Below, piece by piece: positions 37,701 to 48,926 of a DNA stretch of 64,000 bases. Numbering within the stretch: the stretch's first letter is position 1; every line of letters begins with the position of its first letter. Below the pieces are notes generated by a model, which made no database searches, was not told the DNA's origin, and saw only the letters and a list, made by a program, of their open reading frames with translations. A program made the position numbers and the translations under genes. Source of the stretch: Muricea muricata (lineage: Eukaryota; Cnidaria; Anthozoa; Malacalcyonacea; Plexauridae); the NCBI GenBank assembly GCA_963855995.1, contig OY979725.1:3906001-3970000 (forward strand). The letters run 5' to 3'.

Positions 37701-40700
37701 ATGGGGAGGCCGAGAAGAAAAGATTTTTACAAAACGAGTTATAAGATATTGAATTTTGAATGTATTCTGGTATTCAATTCCATAATTTAGCCCCAAAGGC
37801 AGTCGTAGATACTTAACACAAAAGACCCCCATGACTTCCGCGGTAAATTTCCTTATTTTTTTTCTGGTTTGCCGTAGAAATCAAACGCGAAGTTATCGAG
37901 AATCATCGGATCGAGTTGATAAAGATTCATTACCGTATCGACCACGTGCACACAGTACAAATGGAACCACAAACGCTACAAATACAACCAGTAATAGTAC
38001 TAGCAGTACCAACAGTGGCACCAATAAATCACCATCTAACACGACGTCAACTAGTTTCATGAACTGGAGGAGAAGTGAAGACGAGTATAGGTATAGTACA
38101 CTGGTTTATACTCTCCCTCTGTAGTTGCAGGCTTAAGCAGTCTTAGCGTGCTAGCTAAGATATTAAAAATCGATCCTAGTTGGATTTCAGTGGAAAGTTT
38201 TTATGGTATGAATGTGTGCATATTTTTATTTGCTTTATTGCCAGCTATATTGTAAAGAATATACCAATGAGTTCAATTTGCTTTGTGTTATACTGTACAA
38301 ATTAACGACGATGCGTCGTAAAAATAGTCATCCGCATCTAAATTGCCCAAAATGTCTTTAAAGCAGCAGCGGCCCCAACCTCCTTGCTCTATCCCCTCGC
38401 GCCCAGACGATATTACATTTCTAATTTACCTAAAATGCTCTTAACTTTTAATTTTTACCTAACAACCTGGTACCTTTACATACAATTAGTGTTGGTAATG
38501 TCTGCAACTACCTCCGAAACACAAACAATGTTTTGTTTTTATTAGATCTGGGCCACGACTTCCACGTAGAAGAAGAGGAAGCAGTGAGGATATCCGTACC
38601 AGTGTAAGTATATGTTAAAATGCATTTCCAGTCAGTTCCACATTACAATTTCATGTATCTATAAACAAAAGCACCTAGTAACACTGTGTATTGCAATTTT
38701 TAGCGATCCCCTGTGCCTCAAGAACCTCAACGCAGCAAAGACGACAGTCACTTTAACTTATCCAATGCGCAATTTCCGCCTCTTCCTTCAGCTAATACGT
38801 TTGTAAGTACTGCAAATTGTACAATATAGGCTTACTGTAGCTTGTGGCACGTTTTGCGCTACTTGTAATATTTCCTAACGGATTATAAACTCAACTTTTC
38901 CAGAAAACCTCCGATCTACCGTTGCAATCTCCCAGTACTAGACAAGACTATAACAAGGTACTGTCCATCGTACATATCTCATAGAGCACTAATGTATGAT
39001 GTATATTTTTGCAATAAATATGATGGTCCAACATATAACTTTTAGCAAAGCCATAAAACCTGAGTAAAAATATAAATAAATTTTTATTAAGTATACAGTA
39101 ACGTTTCTAACGTAAGATATCTTCAGACTAAATGGTATAAAATTAAAAGGCTATATAAGCTAAAATTGTTTGCACGATGTTATGTTACAAAGGTTGTGCT
39201 AGCAGATATAGGATAGGAAGGTGTAGAAAGGTACATGACAGGAGGAACAGACAAGGATAAGGCAAAGACAAAGACAGCAAAGACAGTATTAAAGAAGGTT
39301 AAGTGGAATTGAGCTGCCCTGGACATTAAGAGTGGGCTTGAGCTTAGATATCAGAAGGCTTTCGTGAATCATTTGATGATCATGTACCTGTCATGTACAT
39401 TCCTACACCTTCCTATCCTATATCTACTAGCACAACCTTCGTAACATAACACCTTGTACATAATTGTTGCTTATATTCGCTAGCCTTGCAATTTTATACC
39501 ATTTAGTCTGAAGGTGTCTTGAGTTAAAGACGAAACGTTACTTAATAAAAATTTATTTATATGTTTACTGGTTTTATGGCTTTGCTAAAAGTTATGTGTT
39601 GGGCCATCATATTTATAGCAAGAATTCGTTTCGGTCATGGCTTTATGGGATACCCTAAAGGTCGAAATGTTGAGAGAGCACTGGGACCGAGTTGCTCCTG
39701 TGTTTTGTGTATTTCTCACTCACTGGGACTGTATCTACTTCACCAAATTTAGCTAAAGAGGGAGCGCGTAGCGCGACAATAAGCGTACTGTTTTGCTATA
39801 TTAAAACTATTCTCACTCACTGGGACTGTATCTACTTCACCAAATTTAGCAAAAGCGCGAGCCCGAAGGGCGAGTAATAATTGTCGCGCTGCGCGCTCTC
39901 TCTTTAGCTAAATTTGGTGAAGTAGATACAACAGTCCCAGTGAGTGAGAAATGTGACAACCCAAGAATGACTCGATATTGATAGTTATTATATGTATGGG
40001 GATACACAAAACACAGGGGCAACTCGGTCCCAGTGCTCTCTCGACATTTCGACCTTTTAGGTATCCTATAAAGCCATGACCATTCGTTTCCCGCCTGGCA
40101 AATCTCTAGCCACGATACTATATTTTTGCATGTGAAATCTATCTCTCTTGCGCTTTGAGGGTTTTCTCCGGGTACTGCGGTCTTGCTCCCTGTCAAAAAT
40201 CAACGAGCCTTTTGAGAGTCACTGGGTTATCATCGTCCATAACCGTGTCGTCCGATACCCGAATAGAAAAGGTTTCTACATGGGGAATTATTCTTCTTTC
40301 AGGTCGCCTCGTCACCACCGCTATCACCACCTATCACACCAACAAGGTAAGCTATCACTTGTGATTTATTCTTTTGAGGGAAGTGAAAGAGTGGGTGAGT
40401 TAGGAATGTTCGTACTTTGTGTACTGGTTTGCGTACATTTACCAACTGATGTAATTACGATTTTTGCCTATCATTATACAATTACTTTCCGTGTTTGGAT
40501 GGCCTAATCCAAACACGGCTTTCGGCCAATCAGAGCACGCGTTACATGCATGTTATTTTATAATGTTATTTACTCAGGTGAAAATGTTGTTTGTCGTCTT
40601 ACTTTAAGTTCTATATCGTACGTCTTACTTTACTCTATGTCGTCTTACTTTAAGTTCTATATCGTACATCTTAATTTACTCTATGTCGTCTTACTTTAAG

Positions 40701-42318
40701 TTCTATATCGTACATCTTAATTTACTCTATGTCCTCTTACTTTAAGTTCTATATCGTACGTTTTACTTTACTTTATGTCGTCTTACTTTAAGTTCTATAT
40801 CGTACATCTTAATTTACTCTATGTTGTCTTACTTTAAGTTCTATATCGTACATCTTAATTTACTCTATGTCGTCTTACTTTAAGTTCTATATCGTACATC
40901 TTAATTTACTCTATGTCGTCTTACTTTAAGTTCTATATCGTACATCTTAATTTACTCTATGTCCTCTTACTTTAAGTTCTATATCGTACGTTTTACTTTA
41001 CTCTATGTCGTCTTACTTTAAGTTCTATATCGTACATCTTAATTTACTCTATGTCCTCTTACTTTAAGTTCTGTATCGTACATCTTAATTTACTCTATGT
41101 CCTCTTACTTTAAGTTCTATATCGTACGTTTTACTTTACTCTATGTCGTCTTACTTTAAGTTCTATATCGTACACCTCAATTTACTCCATGTCGTCTTAC
41201 TTTAAGTTCTATATCGTACATCTTAATTTACTCTATGTCGTCTTACTTTAAGTTCTATATCGTACGTCTTACTTTACTCTATGTCGTCTTACTTTAAGTC
41301 CTATATCGTATGGGGTATCGTACCCACCCTCTTTGGATACCAGACCGTTGCCTTCAGGTATGTTTATCAGCTTGCCCGGTTTGGCTATAGTGTGGCTATA
41401 TAATGTCCAATGCTGTTTTCAACAACATTACCACAAGTTCCTTGTATGTTCGCGTGCTGATATCACTGAAATTATAATTTTGTGGAAACACCTGGTGGAG
41501 ATCCGAGCTTACGGATAGAAAGCTTTGCGATCATAAATTTATGTGGTGTTTCCACAAAATTATACTGTTTTACAGTGCAATATTTTGTATTATTTTTGCT
41601 ACGTAGGATAACGATGCCAAAACCGGACAAAGAAGAGACGAAGGAGAAAAGCTCAAACGAAACAAACGATACTTCCGCAAGGAGAGAGGAGACTAAAAAA
41701 CCTGAGCCAAAGAATGAACCTGAAATAAACTCAAAGGACACGATAAAGGAAAATCCAAAGACAACTGCTGTTGAGAAAACGAAGGTAGCCTAACAAATTT
41801 TTTTCCTATGATGGCGTGTGCTTAGAGTTGAGCGGAATTGCCAAGGACGCGGCCCAACCTTGTCCAACCTTAGGTAGCCTCCCGATGGCGCCATAACCAG
41901 TGCGAGGGGGTTGAATTGGTTTGGGGCTAGTCTTATATGTAAATGTTGATCACATTAAATTAACCTTGGCAATTACAATTCTAGGGGTCCCAAAACAGAA
42001 TATAGGTCGTAGACCAGACTCCACCAGCCCACTTCCTTCATCTGAATCTTCTTACTTCAACTGGGGTGCGACCGCTAAGACCCCTCACCCCCTCTAATTC
42101 CACCATCGCCATAACAATTCGCAAATGACAAGCAGTACCGTAATCGATATTTTGAAACTGACACTAACTCTTCTTTAAAGGAAACGTTGTTGAATGAGAA
42201 ACTAAGTTACGCTCAAATTGCTCAGAAGAAAGCGATGCAGAACAAAATGCAGACGACCACTGCTGCGACGACGACGACGGCCGCAACAGCGACGACAAGT
42301 ACAAGTACACAATCATAA
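22781..42318 (+). CDS. LARP4: La-related protein 4 (LARP4), complete, 19 coding exons
   Basis: Exons: 22781-22837, 24923-24987, 27572-27823, 28489-28517, 28669-28727, 30048-30200, 30912-31022, 32352-32405, 33179-33247, 34003-34071, 34792-34846, 35443-35485, 37878-38090, 38546-38603, 38704-38802, 38904-38957, 40303-40346, 41607-41784, 42181-42318. The sum is exactly 1800 nt (599 residues plus TAA) with all junction phases compatible. Known role: LARP4 proteins bind poly(A) and cytoplasmic poly(A)-binding protein and stabilise mRNA. Domains seen: PAM2 motif LNPDAAVF at residues ~31-38; La motif from ~100 to ~185 (LEYYFSRENLAGDTYL, then VSQMDSDQYV, VANFNQMKKLT); RRM-like domain ~190-266 (CIVILREVPE, YWYIQFESEDCAQKAYRYL, GQPIMARIKA). 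Then comes a low-complexity region rich in N, S and T, an RGRR-type basic patch (LPRRRRGSSED), the conserved NAQFPPLPSA segment, and a C-terminal KLSYAQIAQKKA followed by an Ala/Thr-rich end. The start ATG is followed by a short Ser/Thr leader and there is no alternative upstream. The single gene probably precedes the vertebrate LARP4/LARP4B split. Confidence 0.95.
24326..24560. mobile_element. MITE with CTACACAGC termini, LARP4 intron 1
   Basis: CTACACAGCCAAAAATGAAC...CCTGTTCTGGTCTGATGAAAA is mirrored by TTTTCATCAGGCTAGAACAG...TTCATTTTTTTGCTGTGTAG, about 46 bp. The centre has nested palindromes (AACGTTGTTC, GTTGTCAACAATATTG, TTGTTGACAACC). Related core sequence occurs at 5510-5570. Confidence 0.85.
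24662..24808. repeat. Dispersed repeat, copy B (pair with 11956-12115)
   Basis: Colinear with 11956-12115 over about 150 bp at roughly 85% by eye. Family unknown. Confidence 0.7.
24988..27571 (+). other. LARP4 intron 2
   Basis: A 2.6 kb AT-rich intron. It holds a short ATCATA/CGTATCATA simple-sequence stretch (about 25130-25225) and a degenerate tRNA-like SINE fragment near 26360-26440 (GGTTGTAGGTTTGCTACCC). No exon signal was seen. Confidence 0.6.
28055..28150 (+). mobile_element. tRNA-derived SINE fragment
   Basis: A possible A box (AGTGGTTAAGACC) and B box (TTGGTTCAATTTTC) about 40 bp apart mimic an internal Pol III promoter. There is no complete cloverleaf, so it is a SINE relic rather than a tRNA gene. 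Confidence 0.45.
28830..29045. mobile_element. GTGGAAACACC-family MITE in LARP4 intron 5
   Basis: CTTGTGGAAACGCTAG on the left pairs with TAGTGTTTCCACTAG on the right. The inner motif GATCAAAAGCTTTGCGATAA is shared with 199-218 and, in diverged form, with 41507-41535. See also the perfect hairpin at 59390-59454. Confidence 0.65.
29085..29410. mobile_element. Fold-back element around GGGCATAAATAT
   Basis: TTCTTGGGCATAAATATATT...TTGG and CCAAAAACATATTTATGCCC form inverted arms around a second mirror pair, CATTTTAACCCTCG / CGGGCTAAAATG. A further GCGGGCTAAAATACATTTTA palindrome lies on the left. Non-coding. Confidence 0.65.
29934..30025. repeat. 92-bp hairpin directly upstream of a LARP4 exon
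   Basis: ACCCATAATAGAAATTGTG and CACAATTTCTATTATGGGT, extended by GATACAAAGAAAAGCAG-like arms, form ~39-bp arms with a 13-bp loop. The right arm ends 22 bp before the exon at 30048, i.e. in the polypyrimidine/branch region of that acceptor. Confidence 0.85.
30362..30545. mobile_element. Small MITE with ACGTTGTATTCCAATAAAAT ends
   Basis: AACGTTGTATTCCAATAAAA (left) mirrors TTTTACTGGGATACAACGTT (right). A GACCCTAACCCTAAC telomere-like stretch lies inside. Confidence 0.7.
32756..32985. repeat. Tandem duplication (~115 bp) in LARP4 intron
   Basis: ACCTTGCTGAGTGGGAAATG...GATGATGATA...CCCTAAGTAGAAGCATTAAC...GGGGG...TTCTGTTAAGGG occurs twice in a row, differing mainly in G-run length. Confidence 0.85.
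34190..34440. repeat. ACAAGTTGTTACAAG-rich repeat, copy 2
   Basis: Same style as 12200-12545: CTTGTAACAAGCTGTGAACA...GACTTGTGACAAGGTTG...GCCTTGTTACAGTCTGATAA, with mirror symmetry about 34310. Confidence 0.75.
34555..34745. mobile_element. GCCGCGCATGTCGCATTACG-family MITE, diverged copy
   Basis: Shares GCCGCGCATGTCGCATTACG and CCAGTCAATTGC with the copies at 46626-46816 and 59833-60056. The outer ends (GGGTCACT / AGTGCCCC) are degraded and a G run has been gained. Confidence 0.65.
35010..35415. mobile_element. Non-autonomous element carrying a short conserved ORF, copy 1
   Basis: Starts near GACAATTACTGGATGAGG and ends near CATAAAACAACTGCAATG. It is closely matched by 59475-60140. The minus-strand frame in both copies encodes MASCFLSSSE and EIRQLLEEKD-like residues before running into the inverted repeat. 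It probably keeps the first codons of the autonomous parent's ORF. Confidence 0.75.
35646..37694. mobile_element. 2.05-kb Kolobok-like element with long inverted ends and TTAA target duplication
   Basis: TTAA at 35642-35645 and 37695-37698 flank an element beginning AGGGGAACTCCACCCTCAAT and ending in its mirror. The inverted arms are about 357 bp (35646-36003 and 37338-37694) and over 95% alike by eye. The interior carries a broken THAP-domain segment on the minus strand. Known: Kolobok transposons duplicate TTAA and encode THAP domains; piggyBac also uses TTAA but lacks THAP. It sits wholly within the LARP4 intron 35486-37877. Confidence 0.85.
36676..36960 (-). pseudogene. THAP-domain remnant of a transposase, frameshifted
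   Basis: In one minus-strand frame VCSEHFTRDSY is the second half of the THAP zinc-binding signature (C-x2-H). About 75 bp further on, the THAP end motif LKPDAVPTIF appears in a different frame (offset of one indel, near 36820), followed by a basic stretch. An in-frame stop lies upstream of the first motif, and the N-terminal C-x2-4-C part was not found. Non-functional. Confidence 0.75.
39011..39620. mobile_element. 610-bp fold-back element, LARP4 intron
   Basis: The left arm (TATGATGGTCCAACATATAA...TAGCAAAGCCATAAAAC...AATAAATTTTTATTAAGTAT...GGATAGGAAGGTGTAG) is mirrored by the right arm ending GTTGGGCCATCATATTTA. Each arm is about 235 bp, around an ~135-bp unique centre with (AAAGACA)n-like sequence. 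Confidence 0.9.
39627..40086. mobile_element. 460-bp fold-back element adjoining the previous one
   Basis: The outer arms CGTTTCGGTCATGGCTTTAT and AAAGCCATGACCATTCG pair, continuing through GAGAGCACTGGGACCGAGTT and its mirror. The inner arms CTCACTCACTGGGACTGTAT / CAGTCCCAGTGAGTGAG pair too, with one arm (CACTGGGACTGTATCTACTT) present twice in direct orientation. Confidence 0.85.
40593..41311. repeat. 46-bp minisatellite, ~15.6 copies, LARP4 intron
   Basis: Unit: GTCGTCTTACTTTAAGTTCT-ATATCGTACATCTTAATTTA-CTCTAT. Variants ACATCTTAAT and ACGTCTTACT/ACGTTTTACT alternate, and GTCG/GTCC alternates. This gives a visible higher-order order of unit types. Confidence 0.95.
41489..41567. mobile_element. 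Short GTGGAAACACC MITE immediately before a LARP4 exon
   Basis: ATTTTGTGGAAACACCTGGT is mirrored by GTGGTGTTTCCACAAAAT. The inner GAAAGCTTTGCGATCATAAA ties it to 199-230 and 29008-29035. It ends 40 bp before the exon at 41607. Confidence 0.85.
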
Positions 42319-42998
42319 CCCTTTATTTACCAAGAAGGTAAAATTTGGATATTTACATTATTTAAACCTTTAGAGATTATTTTGGTCGAGGGCACTTTGC
42401 CGATGCGGGTGGCTCAAACCGAACCTGAAAACGATCTGCGCAAGCCCACCCCAAGCATTGTTTTTTGAAATGTTAAACTAGCTATCGCAGCCCAGGTTAA
42501 CCCTTTCTAGTATTAATTATATAATAATCAGAGTTCAATCTGGATTCTCATTGGTCGAGAACTGTGATCTATTAGAGGACAAACACACGCTGACGCCATT
42601 TCAGCGACGAGCCAATCACAGCAATTTTAGAATTATCGACTTTGTTTTGTATAGACTACTTACTTATAGATCATCTTACCACATTATGACGTCATACCGT
42701 GTATCTGAACTGAACAGACAACGGCAAAATGTAATCTATTTGTTAATCTGACAAGGCTTAATTAGAAACCAATGTCTAAAGTGCCTATGAAACTATTTTT
42801 TGTTGCACCATGTGAACGAACTCTAAAAACTGTAATACCAGTTCTTTTATACTTTTGTGTTAGAGTGCTTTGTTGATAAGATATTTCAGTTTGAATTTTT
42901 TATTTGCTCACTTTACGTCACAGTTTGCATGATGAATCATCATGAAATCGACCATGATGTGTTTTTATAGAGACAATTTGAAATATATACTTATACAT

Positions 42999-43070
42999 GT
43001 TATTTACCGAATGGGAGGTCCGTACTGGAAAAATATTTTTCAGTACGGACCGACCTAAAAGGTAAATAAC
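42999..43070. repeat. 72-bp palindrome
   Basis: GTTATTTACC...GGTCCGTACTGGAAAAATA / TATTTTTCAGTACGGACC...GGTAAATAAC, almost without a loop. MITE-like. Confidence 0.85.
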
Positions 43071-44369
43071 TTGTTTATTGTTTTAATGTCGCTTGTAGTT
43101 TCTCCGCTGTTGTTGACATTCTTAAAATTGTTGTCGCTTGTTGAAGCTGACACTGGCTCGTTTTCAAGAAAATTTTATTCATCTGGATGATAAAACTCAC
43201 TCTCACTCTGAGAGCTATCATCAGAGAACGTTTTTACTTTTACATTGTCATTAAGTTGTTTAAAATAACTCGCTAAAATAATTCTTTTGGCCCGCGGGCC
43301 AAGATGTCGTAAAAAGCCGCCCGCTCGTGCAGCCAGTCAGATTGCAGGAAATCACAAAATAACTCCAGTCGTGCACAAATAGAAAATAGATGCTATTGTT
43401 GTGTTTCTTGAGCTTTTTCACATAACGCTCATTTTACATTGTCTGTCCTACCAGTTGGGTCCAGTGATTGTTTGTTTGCATAAAATATTTGCAAAAACTT
43501 TCCAACATATAGCTGAACAGTTTCAGATAATCCCCGTTGTTTGGAACTTGTTTATTTTTGTATTCTCTGTAATTGTTGGCTGTCCGTCGTTTTAAGTACA
43601 GTAATCCTTGATTGATTGAATTTACCGTTCTTTTGCATAGGAAGGATGATGTTTGTTAAAGAAGTCCTTCATGGTGTTGAAGGCGCTTGTGCGTGCGTGC
43701 TGGAGATTAGCGCCGTGCAAATAGTGTGATGTGATAATTCCAGGTGAAATAAAATTTCATCCTCGCCCCCTGAACATATTTAAAGATCTACATCCGGTGT
43801 GATTGGCGATGAGGAAAATTTGTAAAAAGAAGCGATTGTACATACCTATAACAATGTGTTGATGTTGGTAAGAAACTCGTTGTAAGTGTTGTAAGTATAC
43901 CAACTTGGTATTACCAAGCCCTGTAGTTGGCTGCAACGCAAGGCAGCCTCAATAATTGTTTATTCTTTCAAAGTTTCTTTGATCAAATTATGATGAGATA
44001 ATCATCGTTGAGTGTAGAAAATAAAGACAAAATCCAAGAAAGCGCTGCGTGCATGCTGGACAACGTGATATGCACTTTTCTACTCATAAAGTTGAAATTA
44101 TGGACTACAAATAAGAAAAACCCAGTTATGGACTGTCTGTGTGCTACAAGTACCTATATGTAATTCTGGCGTACCTGGTGTTAAAAATATATTTTAAAAT
44201 TGTTAAAATTTTGCACGTTTTACGAGGAACATAGTGTTGTTGTGGAGAGGTGTTGCTTTTGAAAATTACCATGATTCTTCTGATTTCAAATACGTTGATT
44301 CGATTCAGCAAGGATGTTTGTCCAAATATCTTTTGAGATCAAATCAATTCACTTGATTGTCGCGTGAAA

Positions 44370-44600
44370 ATTGCAGCAACTTGTCATCGAAATGTGTTCG
44401 CAACAAACAGATAGTAAATTTGCCAAGTTGCTAAAAAGTTTCCACTAGTTTGAAATGCACAATTTGCCGATAACAAGGCGTTTGAATAAGTTGTAACAAG
44501 TTTTATTGAGATCAACAACCATAAGGCGGTTACCAGCCTACCAACAAGTTGGGAACAAGTATTATGAACACATCTGGTTGACAAGTGGTTGAAAAAAAAT
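44370..44600. repeat. ACAAGTTGTTACAAG-rich repeat, copy 3 (diverged)
   Basis: GCAACTTGTCATCG, GTTGTAACAAGTTTT, CCAACAAGTTGGGAACAAGT, ACAAGTGGTTG: same family as 12200 and 34190. Confidence 0.55.
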
Positions 44601-46625
44601 TGTGTTGTTTAAAAAAGCCATCCATTTGCAGCAAGGATTGCAATTTCAAATGAAACTTTATCATCATATTCCTTGATCAAAGTAACTTTCTTAGTCTAGG
44701 CGTATTCGACAGTGAACTCGGTTAAACTGAAAAGATAACTCGTTGCAATTCACCCGGTGTTGTTAGAGTGAGGCCCGAATGGTCCACCTCTCGTTGGTGT
44801 ATGAAACACACGTGTGCTCCACGTATTATTTGTACTAAAATTCGAAAAAGTGAGCAGAGGGGATGGCTGGATGATACCCACAACAAGACAGGTGGTATAA
44901 ACAAGAGTTACCTTTTCATTTGATTACTGAGTTACCGTCATTTATTTGCACTAAGTGTGATCATGATTAGAGGAAGTATATTGTAGAAAAATACGTATCA
45001 AGTTAGCAAGAACGGCGACATGCGTACTATATTCTCTTCCCCTTATCAAGTTTCCTGCATAATTTCATGTCATTTCAATTTTTTATGCTAAACTTTAATT
45101 TTCCCATTCAGGTGCATGAATGTTCTCATTGCCAACTGGTCAAATTCCATAGTAACAGCAGCAAATTTAACTAAATTTCCAAAAAATTCTCGGGTTTCAT
45201 TAAGTCCAACCACGGACACTCAATTTTTGATTAACAAATCGCAAATTGTCGTTCTCTAATCCAAAGAATGTCGAAATCATTTGTATGTTTCTCTACGAAC
45301 CAATGGTATCAATGTACCAAGTTTGGCCCAAAATTTACGGAATGGAAATCAGTCCAATGTGGGAAGAGAATTAGTACAAACATTGCTATTCATGACTGTA
45401 AGAGTCAAGACAGTTGAATAGTACCTGTATAGACTTATACTCGCATACTTTATGCCCTTTGCGACCTGATAAAAGAAATATTAAACGCGAGTGCTTCGTC
45501 CCCACTGTGTAGTTTGTACTGTGGTGAAGGAAGCAAGCAGCGGTCTTGTATTATTTATGCAGACTGGGTGGCAAGAGGCATAAGAACACGTTGACTCGCG
45601 AGATCTGGCCTATTCCATGTTGAGAATGTTCGTGTTTGCTAACCGCAGTCGTTATTGTGTATTTAATTGTTGATAATAACAACTATTTTTGATTGATACC
45701 AACAATAAGTTATTAAAAAAACTATTATATCACAATCAAAGACAATGTAATTCCGGAATGTAAACATTACAAATAGCCCTGCTGTTATTCCCCACAGGAG
45801 TAACCGTTTTGCTTAGTATCTCGGCTGCTCGTCGTGAGGGTCGCAGTCAGAGAAAGGATTAGGAACCATTACTGGTTTGGATAAACCGGGTAATGCTAGC
45901 GGTGGAGCCATAGAAAGTGCCATTTTGGTACTTCTTTATGTTACTGAGTAGCAGTTATGCAGCCGCAGCCACGAACAGTTTGAAACTTCGCAGTGGAGTT
46001 TTTCACAGTGAGATCGTGTGCCCCGGTGAATTGTGGTCCTCATTTATTGTAGCCATGGCACGTAAACAAAGTTCCATTGAGTATTTGGACGAATAGTTCC
46101 TGGTATTCGTTAAAAGCACAAAGATCATCATCATTTTCAGAATTTGAGGTTATGAGGAAATCACCATTGGCTTAGAGTGCTGTGCTCAGAACGGTACAGA
46201 ACTCAATTACTTTGGCATGTTTGTGTTGATGGCTCCCCTATTTTCCTAACTCTGGCTCTACCGCATCTACGATGTTCGTTACATGCTAGTGTGTGTAAAT
46301 ACTTAAATAACGAAGAGTTATTTTCAATATTTTGTAATTGAAATTATGCAGGATAAATTGACTGATTTCCAATGGTTGTGTTATCATTATTATTATGGTA
46401 TAAACAAGTAGGGCCGCCGGCACTCGGCATGCCCCTGATTCCACGCCTCAGGCTATCACATCAAGTGTATGGCCATCTCGGTCCCTCCCGACCCCGGGGA
46501 ATGTTTCCCATGCAAGTGTCTCGCCATCTTGTGCGTGTGTCAGGTCATCCCATGTTATCTTTCGTCTGTGTTCTGTTTTCGGTGTTCAGTCTGTGCATTT
46601 AGCGACGTTTAAGCACAGTATAGGG

Positions 46626-46816
46626 AATGGACAGTAGGGCCACTCAATCGAAGTTTGTGTCCACGCATATCGCATTGAGCATGTTACCATTAGCCAGTCA
46701 ATTGCATTTTCTAGCCACTAAGAACGCTGAACTGGCTGATGGCAGCCAGTAAACTGCATAATGAAAGCACGTGTTGCGCTACTGAGGGGGTTGCCCTACT
46801 GTCCATTGACTCCATT
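46626..46816. mobile_element. GGGCCACTC-family MITE, copy
   Basis: AATGGACAGTAGGGCCACTC and GTTGCCCTACTGTCCATT mirror each other. The interior shares CCAGTCAATTGCATTTTCT and TGGCAGCCAGTAAACTGCAT with 59833-60056. Confidence 0.85.
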
Positions 46817-48670
46817 CGCTTTGCGGCAAAAAATCATGCCTTTGTAAAGAGGTTGTTGAAAACAGGATGCAACAATGTTGTTGGGGCAACAGTGTTCCTG
46901 GTTGTCAACCACAGATACAGTAGGCCCTAGAAAGCCAACACGTACCTAGCGCATGTGTCACATGATTTCAAAGAAGTCTCATATTTCAAAGAAGTTTTAT
47001 TTTTCGATTACAACGTGTATATTTCGAAGTAGGTGTGTAAAATAAGAACAAGTGTTGTGTTTCAACGATGTATTATAATTTTATAGATTAAGTTGTATGT
47101 ATTCTGAGTTGGTCATATATAATTTTAAGAGAATTTATCAAAGGTTTGTCGTATAATTTATCAAAGAAGTATTATTGTCCGGATCGGCACGCGAAGAAAG
47201 AAGAAAGCAAGAATGAAAGTCATTGTTATTGAACAAGAACTGTCAGTAAACAGTTTATTTATATCTTTGATATTTTACCTTGAGAGGTGAATGCCTGTGT
47301 TGCTTTCGGACTATAAATAAAATTGGATTTTGAACATGAAGTAATATATATTCCAAACCCTGCATTATCCTGATAATACAAAATATAGATCATCCATCAA
47401 CCTACTATCAATCACAGATATATTTTGTAGAGGTATAGCAATTTGATTTATTGATTATATTGGCTGATATATTAATAACAGTCAGCCAATACAATCAATC
47501 TATTTATTGATCAATCGATATCATCAATAAATCAAACCTGATTTTTATACACATTTTTCACACACATTTTTGACGTTGTAAAAGCTAAATATCATGACTC
47601 GACTACGTCAACTGGGTCTGAGGTGTTGTTAGAGGAATAGGTCAAAAGATCAAAGTTTGATACTATTTAACAGTATCAAATATTATATAATACCTCATTA
47701 AATTCTGGTCGTTTAATTGGTTGATTATGGTCACGTGATATTAAATAAAAAGTTCCATTTTCCAAGAGTGAAATCCATCGCACCCCCAGGAGCGCAATAA
47801 TTTTTCCCATTGCACTCTCACAATTACCATTCGTCAAAAAGCTCTTCGTACGGTCTTCGTAGTCTACTTTACGCTGGTTTCGGTCTTGAGATGAATGCGA
47901 AATAATCCAAATATCGCCTCGTTGAATAAAACAATCAATCTTTCACCTCATGAAAATATTCTTATCATTGCACTCATAAACATACATTATTTGTATACTA
48001 TTTAACGTTTTACGGTAAATTTTCTGAATGAATTTTGTATTTAATATAAAAGCAATTAATAATACCTTGACTAACTTTTACAATGGTCGAAGGCTCAGTT
48101 GCAAGTTTTCTAGGGGTTTCTGCGGGATGATCTAGAGCCTTGGAAATGCAATTTCCTATGGCTCTGGAACACCATATAGACCATGTACAAAACTTCATCT
48201 GCTGCATCTGTGGTGGAAAGTGGGGCATGGGACAATGTCTAACATTGTACTGGTACTTTAATTTTAACCAACACATTGATCATTGTGGTTACATTACTTT
48301 GTCTTTGACGCGTTCGTTCGGGCTGAACGGATGTTAATTCTAAAGCTTATTGCATTATAGATTTATATGTTAAAAGATTACGATAATGTCTTAAAGTACA
48401 GAAACTAAACGCCTATAACCTTCGCTTATACTTGCTTAGGATATGACTAAAGGGAAAGTTATGAAGCGGAGAGTTATCTTTCGAGAGTTACGTCCGATCC
48501 ATGCCCAAACCACGTTCACATTTCTCAATGACACATAAACACGATCATTGCGATGAATAGAGTCCTGCCGGCCGTTTTGAGAAAACATTTTTTCATCGCC
48601 AGAATGGTGAACGCGGCTCAGAGTTATAAAAGAATGATAACTCTTCAACATCTTCATAAATATTGGCAAG

Positions 48671-48926
48671 GTCATGGCTAAAGGGGATGGACGAGAGGTA
48701 GGTTTTCAAGATGGCGGCTGTTTTTCAAGATTCTTCAAACGAGAACGAATCAACAACCAGACATTTATATCATTCCTAAAGCTTACCCTAACCCTTGCCC
48801 TAAACCTAACCACAATTTAGGAATGCTATAAATGTCTGGTTGTTGATTCGCTCTCGTTTTAAGAATCTTGAAAAACAGCCGCCATCTTGAAAACCTACCT
48901 CTCGTCTATCCCCTTTAGCCATGACC
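48671..48926. mobile_element. Palindromic 256-bp MITE with TAACCC-like core, copy 2, with clear target duplication
   Basis: Same element as 11306-11561 (GTCATGGCTAAAGGGGAT ... ATCCCCTTTAGCCATGACC), same length, >95% alike by eye. ATATTGGCAAG flanks it exactly at 48660-48670 and 48927-48937, an 11-bp target duplication. TSDs of this length with long inverted ends suggest a Mutator-like or another long-TSD superfamily. Confidence 0.93.

Noticed and set aside
40593-41311. CRISPR-like array
   Set aside because: Direct tandem 46-bp units with no unique spacers, in an animal intron; a minisatellite.
46372-46602. 76-codon frame over a GC-richer stretch
   Set aside because: Produced by a degenerate ~55-bp repeat; no splice sites or domain, and stops in the adjoining frames.
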